Origin: Limnoperna fortunei
Taxonomy: Eukaryota > Mollusca > Bivalvia > Mytilida > Modiolidae
Direction: 5' to 3'
Assembly: GCA_944474755.1 (NCBI GenBank)
Contig: OX104118.1
Coordinates: forward strand, 88,581,860 to 88,645,859
DNA length: 64,000 nt
The notes under the pieces are model-generated. The model was given only the letters and a program-made list of their open reading frames with translations, made no database searches and had not been told where the DNA came from. Shown here one piece after another: positions 1 to 13,600 of the stretch (position 1 is the first letter of the stretch; every line of letters begins with the position of its first letter). The translations under genes and the position numbers were made by a program.

Positions 1-196
1 GGAAGACAATGTTATAATACTGGAACCCAGTCCAAACTCAAAGTCCTCAGGAAGACAATGTTATAATACTGGAACCCAGTCCAAACTCAAAGTCCTCAGG
101 AAGACAATGTTATAATACTGGAACCCAGTCCAAACTCAAAGTCCTCAGGAAGACAATGTTATAATACTGGAACCCAGTCCAAATTAAAAGTCCTCG
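1..196 (+). repeat. 49-bp tandem repeat, 4 copies, cut by window start
   Basis: Copies start at 1, 50, 99 and 148 with GGAAGACAATGTTATAATAC. The last copy diverges and runs directly into a SINE-like sequence, and the unit contains SINE-like words (CCTCAGGAAG). It lies in the intron upstream of exon 1. Confidence 0.9.
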
Positions 197-350
197 ACTT
201 CAATCTTAATTAACAAGGATTTCCTGTTTTCCTACGGAAGGTCAGGTTTTTTCTGACTGTCTTCCTCCTCCAATAAAAACTCGAGGCTATGATATTGATA
301 TGAAAAATTACAGAAAGTGGTGTTAAACATCTTTAAAACAAACAATATAG
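190..350 (+). mobile_element. SINE fragment, 3' part
   Basis: It shares order and wording with the fuller SINE at 14085-14348: CAATCTTAATTAACAAGGAT, the TTTTCCTAC word, CCAATAAAAACT, and GTGGTGTTAAACATC with an AAACAAACAA tail. The tRNA-like head is missing. Confidence 0.7.
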
Positions 351-506
351 TTCTGCAGTCAAAAGGGTACAAAGTATATTTCCAATTCAGGGTCTATGCA
401 GTACAGCAGAAAAATTACAAATATGTTCAAAAACAATAGATAAATGATGTTAACGATACAGAATTATAATGTACCAGTTTGTTCACTGAACACAACCTGT
501 CATTTA

Positions 507-673
507 GGAGATAACCGTAATGTATTTGAAGATTTGCGGGCATCAATTGGTGATTTGATGGTCGGAAATTGAGTTTACTGGCGGCGCGTTAGCGGAGCCA
601 GTAAACGGATATTTCAGACCATCAAATCACCAATTGATGCCGGCAAATCTTCAAATACATTACGGTTATCTCC
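507..673. mobile_element. foldback element, about 57-bp inverted arms
   Basis: GGAGATAACCGTAATGTATT at 507 is mirrored by its complement ending at 673. The arms match over about 57 bp with one mismatch (TGCGGGC versus TGCCGGC), and an inner stem GTTTACTGGC/GCCAGTAAAC closes a short loop. No coding content; probably a MITE or foldback remnant. Confidence 0.85.
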
Positions 674-1049
674 ATTCTAATGCAACACCATAAAAACACT
701 AAAATAAATGATTAAAATGGGAATTTTTATTTACTGGAAATAACGTCTGCGCTTGCGTTAAATTTTGACGGCATCAATCGTGGAATTGATGCCATGAAAA
801 TGTGAACGTTGTCCAATCAGAATTGACATTACATCAAGAACTGCATTAGAATTCTAGTAGCCTGCCACTGCACTAAGTGTGTATGTTTAGTTTTCTAATT
901 CAAAAATTGGTAAACTATAAGATGAACAAAAATAACATAGCATAAAACAAAGTCAAAGAATAACATTCAAATTGATGGAATGTTCACACAAAAGGTGTTG
1001 CACAAGTCCAGTCTCACCTCTCCAATTCAGAGAAGTATCACATCCATGC
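674..1049. other. intron sequence, no feature recognised
   Basis: AT-rich. It holds a small imperfect inverted word (GGCATCAATCGTGGAATTGATGCC) that resembles the arms of the preceding foldback, so it may be more of that family. Confidence 0.4.
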
Positions 1050-1325
1050 TATGTTAATTTTACCCCCCACAAATTTGTTTAGTAGGGTATATAGGAATCA
1101 CCCTGTTTGTCCACATGTCCATCTGTCCACATCCCTTGTAAGCGCAACTCCTCCTAAACCACTTGATGAAATTTAATGAAACTTAGCTTGAAGGAAGTAC
1201 ATTATATGTAGATGTGCATGAAGGATTTTTATCGACCTCGGATATCATAAAGGGGAGATAATTGGACTTGAAAGTGAAGCGGGGGTATCCCTTTGTGAGT
1301 GTGCTCACAGTCCACACTTGTTTAA
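1050..1325. mobile_element. MITE-like interspersed repeat
   Basis: The piece is bounded by TTACCCCCCAC and GCGGGGGTATCC, weak inverted ends. Its inside has TCCACATGTCCATCTGTCCA and CTCCTCCTAAACCACTTGAT, wording of a type that recurs in bivalve repeats. Boundaries are approximate. Confidence 0.45.
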
Positions 1326-1406
1326 CTAGGTTTTTTCATGTTTTGCTAGGTGTAAATAAGTGCATTCTGTAGATTGTATTAATGAGCAATATATGACTTT
1401 CCTCAG

Positions 1407-1640
1407 AGAAACCAAGATTTAGAGAAACACTTACGAGAGGCAGAACAGACAATAATAGCCAGAGATAAACTTATTGCTGAGTTACGTTTGAGGATGCCAG
1501 CAACAGCAGATCGAGATGAGATCATTGTCAGTGCTACAGCTAAAGTTACTGAAGCCATGCAACAAAAATCCTTCAAGGATAAAGAATACAAGTCTGAACA
1601 TTCCATCAAAATAGCTCAGTCAACTATTGCTAGTCTACAG
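1407..1640 (+). CDS. CEP290: CEP290 exon 1 of window
   Basis: The acceptor is TTTCCTCAG and the donor CAG|GTAAAT. It has 78 codons in phase 0 at both ends. The readable core is LIAELRLRMPATADRD, followed by the KIAQSTIASLQ end; vertebrate CEP290 has LISELRIRLPATAERD and KIAHQTIANMQ at the same spacing. It is coiled coil. This is the first exon visible, so upstream coding sequence must lie before base 1. Confidence 0.95.
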
Positions 1641-4600
1641 GTAAATATTCACTACTGTACAGGTAGCATGGGTCTAAAGGAATTTGTAAAAATTAAGTTC
1701 CAATTTTTGTGTTTTAATAAATTAGTTAATTTTTATTTGAAATAGGTGTCATAGAGGTCAAAAGTACATTGAGGGGTTTTGTATCCCTAATAATATTACA
1801 GTATAACAGTGACCACACCTATACTGCATCAAAGTTTGATACAAATCACATAGATCTCAACCATCTGGTGAGTTAGAGGTCCTATTTTTACAGCTGGCTT
1901 GGTTTAGATACATGTTGAGTTAGAGGTCCTATTTTTACAGCTGGCTTGGTTTAGATACAGGTTGAATTAGAGGTCCTATTTTTACAGCTGGCTTGGTTTA
2001 GGTGCAGGTTGAGTTAGAGGTCCTATTTTTACAGCTGGCTTGGTTTAGATACATGTTGAGTTAGAGGTCATATTTTTACAGCTGGCTTGGTTTAGATACA
2101 TGTTGAGTTAGAGGTCCTATTTTTACAGCTGGCTTGGTTTAGGTGCAGGTTGAGTTAAAGGTCCTATTTTTACAGCTGGCTTGGTTTATGTACTGGTTGA
2201 ATTAGAGGTCCTATTTTTACAGCTGGCTTGGTTTAGATACAGGTTGAGTTAGAGGTCCTATTTTTACAGCTGGCTTGGTTTAGGTGCAGTTTGAGTTAGA
2301 GGTCCTATTTTTACAGCTGGCTTGGTTTATGTACAGGTTGAGTTAGAGGTCCTATTTTTACAGCTGGCTTGGTTTAGGTGCAGGTTGAGTTAGAGGTCCT
2401 ATTTTTATAGCTGGCTTGGTTTAGGTGCAGGTTGAGTTAGAGGTCCTATTTTTACAGCTGGCTTGGGTTAGGTACAGGTTGAGTTAGAGGTCCTATTTTT
2501 ACAGCTGGCTTGATTTAGGTGAAGGTTGAATTAGAGGTCCTATTTTTAACAGCTGGCTTGGTTTAGATACAGGTTGAGTTAGAGGTCCTATTTTTACAGC
2601 TGGCTTGGTTTAGGTGCAGGTTGAGTTAGAGGTCCTATTTTTACAGCTGGCTTGGTTTAGATACAGGTTGAGTTAGAGCTCCTATTTTTACAGTTGGCTT
2701 GGTTTATGTACAGGTTGAATTAGAGGTCCTATTTTTACAGTTGGCTTGGTTTAGGTGCAGGTTGAGTTAAAGGTCCTATTTTTACAGCTGGCTTGGTTTA
2801 GGTGCAGGTTGAGTTAAAGGTCCTATTTTTACAGCTGGCTTGGTTTAGGTGCAGTTTGAGTTAGAGGTCCTATTTTTACAGCTGGCTTGGTTTAGGTGCA
2901 GGTTGAGTTAAAGGTCCTATTTTTACAGCTGGCTTGGTTTAGGTGCAGGTTGAGTTAAAGGTCCTATTTTTACAGCTGGCTTGGTTTAGGTGCAGGTTGA
3001 GTTAGAGGTCCTATTTTTACAGCTGGCTTGGTTTAGGTGCAGGTTGAGTTAAAGGTCCTATTTTTACAGCTGGCTTGGTTTAGGTACAGGTTGAATTAGA
3101 GGTCCTATTTTTACATCCTCACAAGTCATGGTTTCTGTGTCCACATGTGTCCACGAAACTCTGACAAACTTAGCTAGGAAATTCCCGGGCTAGAAGATTT
3201 TCATATGATGTCAAACCTTCAAAATATCAACAAATGAAATTGCTTGAAAGAACCAGGTGTTTTTCAGTAGTCATTCTTACTGATTATTGAGTAGGAAGAA
3301 AACGTAAAGCAACTAATAAATGCGGTAATAACAACACTACTGTACAAAATAAACTGATTTTCACATGGTCTATGGAACACATCCATTTGGTTTTTTTACA
3401 ATCGACATCGGGATATCCCCTAACCAAGTCATGAATGAAAGCAAGATTTTGATTGGCTACATTCATGTTTGATGTAGCCAATCAAAATAGTGACTTCTAG
3501 CCCGGGAATTTCCTAGCTAAGTTTGTCAGGGTTTCGTGGACACAGAAACCCTGACTTGTGAGGATGCTATTTTTACAGCTGGCTTGGTTTAGGTGCAAGT
3601 TGAGTTAGAGGTCATATTTTTACAGCTGGCTTGGTTTAGATACAGATTGAGTTAGAGGTCCTATTTTTACAGGTGGCTTGGTTTAGATACAGGTTGAGTT
3701 AGAGGTCCTATTTTTAACAGCCGCCTTGGTTTAGGTGCAGGTTGAGTTAGAGGTCCTATTTTTACAGCTGTCTTGGTTTAGTTACAGGTTGAATTAGAGG
3801 TCCTATTTTTACAGCCGCCTTGGTTTAGATACAGGTTGAATTAGAGGTCCTATTTTTACAGCCGCCTTGGTTTAGATACAGGTTGAGTTAGAGGTCCTAT
3901 TTTTACAGCTTGGTTTAGGTACAGGTTGAGTTAGGGGTCCTATTTTTATAGCTGGCTTGGTTTAGGTGCAGGTTGAGTTGAGGTCCTATTTTTACAGCTG
4001 GCTTGGTTTAGATACAGGTTGAGTTAGAGGTCCTATTTTTACAGCTGGCTTGGTTTAGATACAGGTTGAGTTAGAGGTCCTATTTTTATAGCTGGCTTGG
4101 TTTAGATACAGGTTGAGTTAGAGGTCCTATTTATACAGCTGGCTTGGTGTAGGTACAGATTGAGTTAGAGGTCCTATTTTTACAGCTGGCTTGGTTTAGA
4201 TACAGGTTGAGTTAGAGGTCCTATTTTTACAGCTGGCTTGGTTTAGATACAGGTTGAGTTAGAGGTCCTATTTTTACAGCTGGCTTGGTTTAGATACAGG
4301 TTGAGTTAGAGGTCCTATTTATACAGCTGGCTTGGTGTAGGTACAGATTGAGTTAGAGGTCCTATTTTTACAGCTTGGTTTAGGTACAGATTGAGTTAGA
4401 GGTCCTATTTTTACAGCTAGCTTGGTTTAGATACAGGTTGAGTTGAGGTCCTATTTTTAAAAGCCGGCTTGGCTTAGATACAGGTTGAGTTAGGGGTCCT
4501 ATTTTTACAGCTGGCTTGGTTTAGGTACAGCTTGAGTTAGGGGTCCTATTTTTACAGCTGGCTTGGTTTAGGTACAGGTTGAATTAGAGATCCTATTTAT

Positions 4601-7600
4601 ACAGCTGGCTTGGTTTAGGTGCAGGTTGAGTTAGAGGTCATATTTTTACAGCTGGCTTGGTTTAGGTGCAGGTTGAATTAGAGGTCCTATTTTTACAGCT
4701 GGCTGGTTTAGGTACAGGTTGAATTAGAGATCCTATTTTTACAGCTGGCTTGGTTTAGATACAGGTTGAGTAAGAGGTCCTATTTTTACAGCTGGCTTGG
4801 TTTAGGTACAGGATAGGTTTGATGTCCTATTTTTACAGCTGGCTTGGTTTAGATACAGGTTGAGTTAGAGGTCCTATTTTTACAGCTGGCTTGGTTTATG
4901 TACAGGTTGAATTAGAGGTCCTATTTATACAGCTGGCTTGGTTTATGTACAGGTTGAATTAGAGGTCCTATTTTTACAGCTGGCTTGGTTTAGATACAGG
5001 TTGAATAAGAGGTCCTATTTTTATAGCTGGCTTGGTTTAGGTGCAGGTTGTATAAGAGGTCCTATTGTTACAGCTGGGTTGGTTTAGATACAGGTTGAGT
5101 TAGAGGTCCTAATTTTACAGCTGGCTTGGTTTAGGTACAGGTTGAATTAGAGGTCCTATTTTTAAAGCTGACTTGGTTTAGATACAGGTTGAGTTAGAGG
5201 TCCTATTTTTACAGCTGGCTTGGTTTAGGTACAGGTTGAATTAGAGGTCCTATTTTTACAGCTGACTTGGTTTAGATACAGGTTGAGTTAGAGGTCCTAT
5301 TTTTATAGCTGGCTTGGTTTATGTACAGGTTGAATTAGAGATCCTATTTATACAGCTGGCTTGGTTTAGGTGCAGGTTGAATTAGAGGTCCTATTTTTAC
5401 AGCTGGCTTGGTTTAGATACAGGTTGAGTTAGAGGTCCTATTTTTACAGCTGGCTTGGTTTAGATACAGGTTGAGTTAGAGGTCCTATTTTTACAGCTGG
5501 CTTGGTTTAGATACAGGTTGAGTTAGAGGTCCTATTTTTACAGCTGGCTTGGTTTAGATACAGGTTGAGTTAGAGGTCCTATTTTTATAGCTGGCTTGGT
5601 TTATGTACAGGTTGAATTAGAGGTCCTATTTATACAGCTGGCTTGGTTTATATACAGGTTGAATTAGAGGTCCTATTTGTACAGCTGGCTTGGTTTATGT
5701 ACAGGTTGAATTAGAGGTCCTATTTTTACAGCTGGCTTGGTTTATGTACAGGTTGAGTTAGAGGTCCTATTTGTACAGCTGGCTTGGTTTAGGTACAGGT
5801 TGAATTAGAGGTCCTATTTTTACAGCTGGCTTGGTTTAGGTGCAGGTTGAGTTAGAGGTCATATTTTTACAGCTGGCTTGGTTTAGGTGCAGGTTGAGTT
5901 AGAGGTCATATTTTACAGCTGGCTTGGTTTAGGTGCAGGTTGAATTAGAGGTCATATTTTACAGCTGGCTTGGTTTAGGTGCAGGTTGAATTAGAGGTCA
6001 TATTTTACAGCTGGCTTGGTTTAGGTGCAGGTTGAATTAGAGATCCTATTTTTATAGCTGGCTTGGTGTAGGTGCAGAGTGAATTAGAGGTCCTATTTTT
6101 ACAGCTGCCTTGGATTAGGTGCAGGTTGAATTAGAGGTCCTATTTTTATAGCTGGCTTGGTTTAGATACAGGTTGAATTAGAGGTCCTATTTTTACAGCT
6201 GGCTTGGTTTATGTACAGGTTGAATTAGAGTTCCTATTTTTATAGCTGGCTTGGTTTAGATACAGGTTGAATTAGAGGTCCTATTTTTATAGCTGGCTTG
6301 GTTTAGATACAGGTTGAATTAGAGGTCCTATTTTTACAGCTGGCTTGGTTTAGGTGCAGGTTGAGTTAGAGGTCCTATTTTTACAGCTGGCTTGGTTTAG
6401 ATACAGGTTGAATTAGAGGTCCTATTTTTACAGCTGGCTTGGTTTAGATACAGGTTGAGTTAGAGGTCCTATTTTTACAGCCGCCTTGGTTTAGATACAG
6501 GTTGAGTTAGAGGTCCTATTTTTACAGCTTGGTTTAGGTACAGGTTGAGTTAGAGGTCCTATTTTTACAGCTGGCTTGGTTTAGGTGCAGGTTGAGTTAG
6601 AGGTCCTATTTTTACAGCTGGCTTGGTTTAGATACAGATTGAGTTAGAGGTCCTATTTTTACAGCTGGCTTGGTTTAGGTACATGTTGAATTAGAGGTCC
6701 TATTTTTTACAGCTGGCTTGGTTGAGGTACATGTTGAGTTAGAGGTCCTATTTTTACAGCTGGCTTGGCTTAGATACAGGTTGAGTTAGAGGTCCTATTT
6801 TTACAGCTGGCTTGGTTTAGGTGCAGGTTGAGTTAAAGGTCCTATTTTTACAGCTGGCTTGGTTTATGTACAGGTTGAATTAGAGGTCCTATTTTTACAT
6901 CCTCACAAGTCATGGTTTCTGTGTCCACATGTGTCCACGAAACCCTGACAAACTTAGCTAGGAAATTCCCGGGCTAGAAGATTTTCATATGACGTCAAAC
7001 CTTCAAAATATCAACTAATGAAATTGCTTGAAAGAACCAGGTGTTTTTCAGTAGTCATTCTTACTGATTATTGAGTGGGAAGAAAACGTAAAGCAACTAA
7101 TAAAATGCGGTAATAACAACACTACTGTACAAAATACACTGATTTTCACATGGTCTATGGAACACATCCATTTGGTTTATTTACAATCGACATCGGGATA
7201 TCCCCTAACCAAGTCATGAATGAAAGCAAGATTTTGATTGGCTACATTCATGTATGATGTAGCCAATCAAACAGTGACTTCTAGCCCGGGAATTTCCTAG
7301 CAAAGTTTGTCAGGGTTTCGTGGACACATGTGGACACAGAAACCCTGACTTGTGAGGATGCTATTTTTACAGCTGGCTTGGTTTAGGTGCAGGTTGAGTT
7401 AGAGGTCATATTTTTACAGCTGGCTTGGCTTAGATACAGGTTGAGTTAGAGGTCATATTTTTACAGCTGGCTTGGTTTAGATACAGGTTGAGTTAGAAGT
7501 CCTATTTTTACAGCTGGCTTGGTTTAGGTGCAGGTTGAGTTAGAGGTCCTATTTGTACAGCTGGCTTGGTTTAGGTACAGGTTGAATTAGAGGTCCTATT

Positions 7601-10600
7601 TTTACAGCTGGCTTGGTTTAGGTGCAGGTTGAGTTAGAGGTCCTATTTTTACAGCTGGCTTGGTTTAGGTGCAGGTTGAGTTAGAGGTCCTATTTTTACA
7701 GCTGGCTTGGTTTAGGTACAGGTTGAATTAGAGGTCCTATTTTTACAGCCAGCTTGGTTTAGGTACAGATTGAGTTAGAGCTCCTATTTTTACATCTGGC
7801 TTGGTTTATGTACAGGTTGAATTAGAGGTCCTATTTTTACAGCTGGCTTGGTATAGGTACAGGTTGAATTAGAGGTCCTATTTTTACAGCTGGCTTGGTT
7901 TAGATACAGGTTGAGTTAGAGGTCCTATTTTTACAGCTGGCTTGGTTTAGGTACAGGTTGAATTAGAGGTCCTATTTTTACAGCTGGCTTGGTTTAGATA
8001 CAGGTTGAGTTAGAGGTCATATTTTTACAGCTGGCTTGGTTTAGATACAGGTTGAGTTAGAGGTCCTTTTTTTACAGCTGGCTTGGTTTAGATACAGGTT
8101 GAGTTAGAGGTCCTATTTTTACAGCTGGCTTGGTTTAGGTACAGATTGAGTTAGAGGTCATATTTTTACAGCTGGCTTGGTTTAGATACAGGTTGAGTTA
8201 GAGGTCCTATTTTTACAGCTGGCTTGGTTTCGATACATGTGAATGCATTAGTAAAGCTAAGAACATTTAATAAGACTTTATGTTATAATTACATATGTTT
8301 TCAGGCACGAATAAACCAGAAAGAGGAAACCATTGCCAAGTATCAGGAGTTACTGAACCAGGCACGCGAGGACATGATGGAAATGAACAAACGGCACGAA
8401 CAAGATTTGAAAAATATGCAGGAGAAGATTCATATGAACACAGATGCTGCATTTAACAAGTTCAAGGATGCAGCTAGAGAACTGATAACCAGGCAACATG
8501 TTCAGTCTGCTAGCAGTAAACAGGTTAGTTACCATGGTTACTAGAGAACTGATAACCAGGCAACATGTTCAGTCTGCTAGCAGTAAACAGGTTAGTTACC
8601 ATGGTTACTAGAGAACTGATAACCATGCAACATGTTCAGTCTGCTAGCAGTAAATAGGTTAGTTACCATGGTTACTAGAGAAATAATCACCCGGCGACAT
8701 GTTCAGCCTGCTAATAGTATGAGGTTAGTTAGCCCGGTTAATGTGTGAGAACAATTTCTTCTTTATATAGTCTAATAATACATCATTGTTATTATAAATA
8801 GAATGCTTTATTTAAGATTCCAATAAAGCCTATTGTTAAATCCTATATACCCACATATATTGATGATGTCATCGTGTAGTTTTTTAACAAAAACATGTGT
8901 CATACGAAGTCATTAAATAGTGTAGTCAAATAAAGTCAATTATGATTTCAATCAAGTATAATTGTAGAATCACTGAATTTTATTTTACAACGGTTGCAAA
9001 TTGTAGCCATAAATTTTATATCTCGCTGTTGCCTAGATGGATTTAACTCTGGCTACCTTCCCCAATAATACTTGGATACCATGATAAAGCTGAAAAATCG
9101 TTAAAATTGACACCAAACCCCAAAAACAACAAAACAGAACCTGTGGTCATAAATCTAATAACCCAAACAAATAGAACAGAACCTGTGGTCATAAATGTAA
9201 TAACCCAAACAAACAAAACAGAACCTGTGGTCATAAATGTAATAACCCAAACAAACAAAACAGAACCTGTGGTCATAAATGTAATAACCCAAACAAACAA
9301 AACAGAACCTGTGGTCATAAATCTAATAACCCAAACAAACAAAACAGAACCTGTGGTCATAAATCTAATAACCGAAACAAACAAAACAGAACCTGTGGTC
9401 ATAAATGTAATAACCCAAACAAACAAAACAGAACCTGTGGTCATAAATGTAATAACCCAAACAAACAAAACAGAACCTGTGATTATAAATGTAATAACCC
9501 AAACAAACAAAACAGAACCTGTGGTCATAAATGTTATAACCCAAACAAACAAAACAGAACTTGTGATCATAAATGTAATAACCCAAACAAACAAAACAGA
9601 ACCTGTGGTAATAAATCTAATAACCCAAACAAACAAAACAGAACCTGTGGTCATAAATGTAATAACCCAAACAAACAAAACAGAACCTGTGGTCATAAAT
9701 CTAATAACCCAAACAAACAAAACAGAACCTGTGGTCATAAATCTAATAACCGAAACAAACAAAACAGAACCTGTGGTCATAAATGTAATAACCCAAACAA
9801 ACAAAACAGAACCTGTGATCATAAATGTAATAACCCAAACAAATAGAACAGAACCTGTGGTCATAAATGTAATAACCCAAACAAACAAAACAGAACCTGT
9901 GGTCATAAATGTAATAACCCAAACAAAAAAACCAGAACCTGTGATCATAAATGTAATAACCCAAACAAACAAAACAGAACCTGTGGTCATAAATGTAATA
10001 ACCCAAACAAACAAAACAGAACCTGTGGTCATAAATGTAATAACCCAAACAAACAAAACAGAACCTGTGGTCATAAATGTAATAACCCAAACAAACAAAA
10101 CAGAACCTGTGATCATAAATGTAATAACCCAAACAAACAAAACAGAACCTGTGGTCATAAATGTAATAACCCAAACAAACAAAACAGAACCTGTGGTCAT
10201 AAATGTAATAACCCAAACAAACAAAACAGAACCTGTGGTCATAAATCTAATAACCCAAACAAATAGAACAGAACCTGTGGTCATAAATGTAATAACCCAA
10301 ACAAACAAAACAGAACCTGTGGTCATAAATCTAATAACCCAAACAAATAGAACAGAACCTGTGGTCATAAATGTAATAACCCAAACAAACAAAACAGAAC
10401 CTGTGGTCATAAATCTAATAACCCAAACAAACAAAACAGAACCTGTGGTCATAAATCTAATAACCCAAACAAACAAAACAGAACCTGTGATCATAAATCT
10501 AATAACCCAAACAAACAAAACAGAACCTGTGGTCATAAATGTAATAACCCAAACAAACAAAACAGAACCTGTGATCATAAATGTAATAACCCAAACAAAC

Positions 10601-13600
10601 AAAACAGAACCTGTGGTCATAAATGTAATAACCCAAACAAACAAAACAGAACCTGTGATCATAAATCTAATAACCCAAACAAACAAAACAGAACCTGTGG
10701 TCATAAATCTAATAATCCAAACAAATAGAACAGAACCTGTGGTCATAAATCTAATAACCCAAACAAATAGAACAGAACCTGTGGTCATAAATGTAATAAC
10801 CCAAACAAACAAAACAGAACCTGTGGTCATAAATCTAATAACCGAAACAAACAAAACAGAACCTGTGGTCATAAATGTAATAACCCAAACAAACAAAACA
10901 GAACCTGTGGTCATAAATGTAATAACCCAAACAAACAAAACAGAACCTGTGATCATAAATGTAATAACCCAAACAAACAAAACAGAACCTGTGGTCATAA
11001 ATCTAATAACCCAAACAAATAGAACAGAGCCTGTGGTCATAAATCTAATAACCCAAACAAACAAAACAGAACCTGTGGTCATAAATCTAATAACCGAAAC
11101 AAACAAAACAGAACCTGTGGTCATAAATGTAATAACCCAAACAAACAAAACAGAACCTGTGGTCATAAATGTAATAACCCAAACAAACAAAACAGAACCT
11201 GTGGTCATAAATCTAATAACCCAAACAAACAGAACAGAACCTGTGGTCATAAATGTAATAACCCAAACAAACAAAATAGAACCTGTGGTCATAAATCTAA
11301 TAACCGAAACAAACAAAACAGAACCTGTGGTCATAAATGTAATAACCCAAACAAACAAAACAGAACCTGTGATCATAAATGTAATAACCCAAACAAACAA
11401 AACAGAACCTGTGATCATAAATGTAATAACCCAAACAAACAAAACAGAACCTGTGGTCATAAATGTAATAACCCAAACAAACAAAACAGAACCTGTGATC
11501 ATAAATCTAATAACCCAAACAAACAAAACAGAACCTGTGGTCATAAATCTAATAACCCAAACAAACAAAACAGAACCTGTGGTCATAAATGTAATAACCC
11601 AAACAAACAAAACAGAACCTGTGATCATAAATGTAATAACCCAAACAAACAAAACAGAACCTGTGGTCATAAATGTAATAACCCAAACAAACAAAACAGA
11701 ACCTGTGGTCATAAATGTAATAACCCAAACAAACAAAACAGAACCTGTGGTCATAAATCTGATAACCCAAACAAATAGAACAGAACCTGTGATCATAAAT
11801 CTAATAACCTAAACAAACAAAACAGAACCTGTGGTCATAAATCTAATAACCCAAACAAACAACAGAACCTGTGGTCATAAATGTAATAACCCAAACAAAC
11901 AAAACAGAACCTGTGATCATAAATCTAATAACCCAAACAAACAAAACAGAACCTGTGGTCATAAATGTAATAACCCAAGCAAACAAAACAGAACCTGTGG
12001 TCATAAATCTAATAACCCAAACAAATAGAACAGAACCTGTGGTCATAAATGTAATAACCCAAACAAACAAAACCGAACCTGTGGTCATAAATCTAATAAC
12101 CCAAACAAACAAAACAGAACCTGTGGTCATAAATGTAATAACCCAAACAAACAAAACAGAACCTGTGGTCATAAATCTAATAACCCAAACAAACAAAACA
12201 GAACCTGTGGTCATAAATCTAATAACCCAAACAAATAGAACAGAACCTGTGGTCATAAATGTAATAACCCAAACAAATAGAACAGAACCTGTGGTCATAA
12301 ATGTAATAACCCTAACAAACAACAGAACCTGTGGTCATAAATCTAATAACCCAAACAAATAGAACAGAACCTGTGGTCATAAATCTAATAACCCAAACAA
12401 ACAAAACAGAACCTGTGGTCATAAATGTAATAACCCAAACAAATAGAACAGAACCTGTGGTCATAAATGTAATAACCCAAACAAACAAAACAGAACCTGT
12501 GGTCATAAATGTAATAACCCAAACAAACAAAACAGAACCTGTGGTCATAAATCTGATAACCCAAACAAACAAAACAGAACCTGTGATCATAAATGTAATA
12601 ACCCAAACAAACAAAACAGAACCTGTGGTCATAAATGTAATAACCCAAACAAACAAAACAGAATATAATGTAATATAATGTAATAAATCTTAGTTTTTAT
12701 CAATTATTCTTCAATAATTTTAAATATTTTTAATGTGTCAATACTTTACCACATGTTAATCCTCTGTTACAGTTAGGACGGCTGAGCGAGTTGGAGGATA
12801 CTGTAGCTGAGCAAGACAATGCAATGGCAGCTATGAGTGCTAAAATTAAACAGAAAGATGATGAAATAACAAATCTGAGACTGAAACTACAACAAGTAAC
12901 ACACCAACATGCCTCTGATAAAGACAAGTAAGTCTACAACACACCTACATGCTTCTGATAAAGACAAGTAAGTCTACAATACACCAACATGCTTCTGATA
13001 AAGACAAGTAAGTCTACAACACACCAACATGCCTCTGATAAAGACAAGTAAGTCTACAACACACCAACATGCCTCTGATAAAGACAAGTAAGTCTACAAC
13101 CCACCAACATGCCTCTGATAAAGACAAGTAAGTCTGTAACACACCAACATGCCTCTGATAAAGACAAGTAAGTCTACAACACACCAACATGCCTCTGATA
13201 AAGACAAGTAAGTCTACAACACACCAACATGCCTCTGATAAAGACAAGTAAGTCTACAACACACCAACATGCCTCTGATAAAGACAAGTAAGTCTACAAC
13301 ACACCAACATGCCTCTGATAAAGACAAGTAAGTCTGTAACACACCAACATGCCTCTGATTAAGACAAGTAAGTCTACAACACACCAACATGCCTCTGATA
13401 AAGACAAGTAAGTCTACAACACACAAACATGCCTCTGATAAAGACAAGTAAGTCTGTAGTATTTTGGATTCATGTCAAGTTAATTGTTCAATTGTTAGAA
13501 GTTGATGGGTATTTTTACTTGTTTAATACTTACTTTGTAACTTGCTATAGAGCTTTAGATTTTTGTGGTACAATTAAAAATTATAAAATCTGTATCTACT

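Larger units (their letters stand above)
1869..8238 (+). repeat. 47-bp minisatellite, about 115 copies, with two transposon insertions
   Basis: The unit is GAGTTAGAGGTCCTATTTTT followed by ACAGCTGGCTTGGTTTAGAT and ACAGGTT. It fills the intron between exons 1 and 2. Common variants are TACAGGTT/TGCAGGTT and GAGTT/GAATT. Each unit carries CTATTTTTACAG, which looks like a 3' splice site. Two copies of a long-TIR element interrupt it (3114-3566, 6898-7360). Confidence 0.97.

Noticed and set aside
9043..11812. ORFs of about 900 codons on both strands encoding 14-residue repeats
   Set aside because: The 42-bp repeat unit is a multiple of three and lacks stops in several frames. Both strands are open at once, there is no non-repeat domain, and the array lies inside a CEP290 intron.
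13014..13447. Minus-strand 77-codon ORFs after exon 3
   Set aside because: Shadows of the 40-bp repeat of the exon 3 end.
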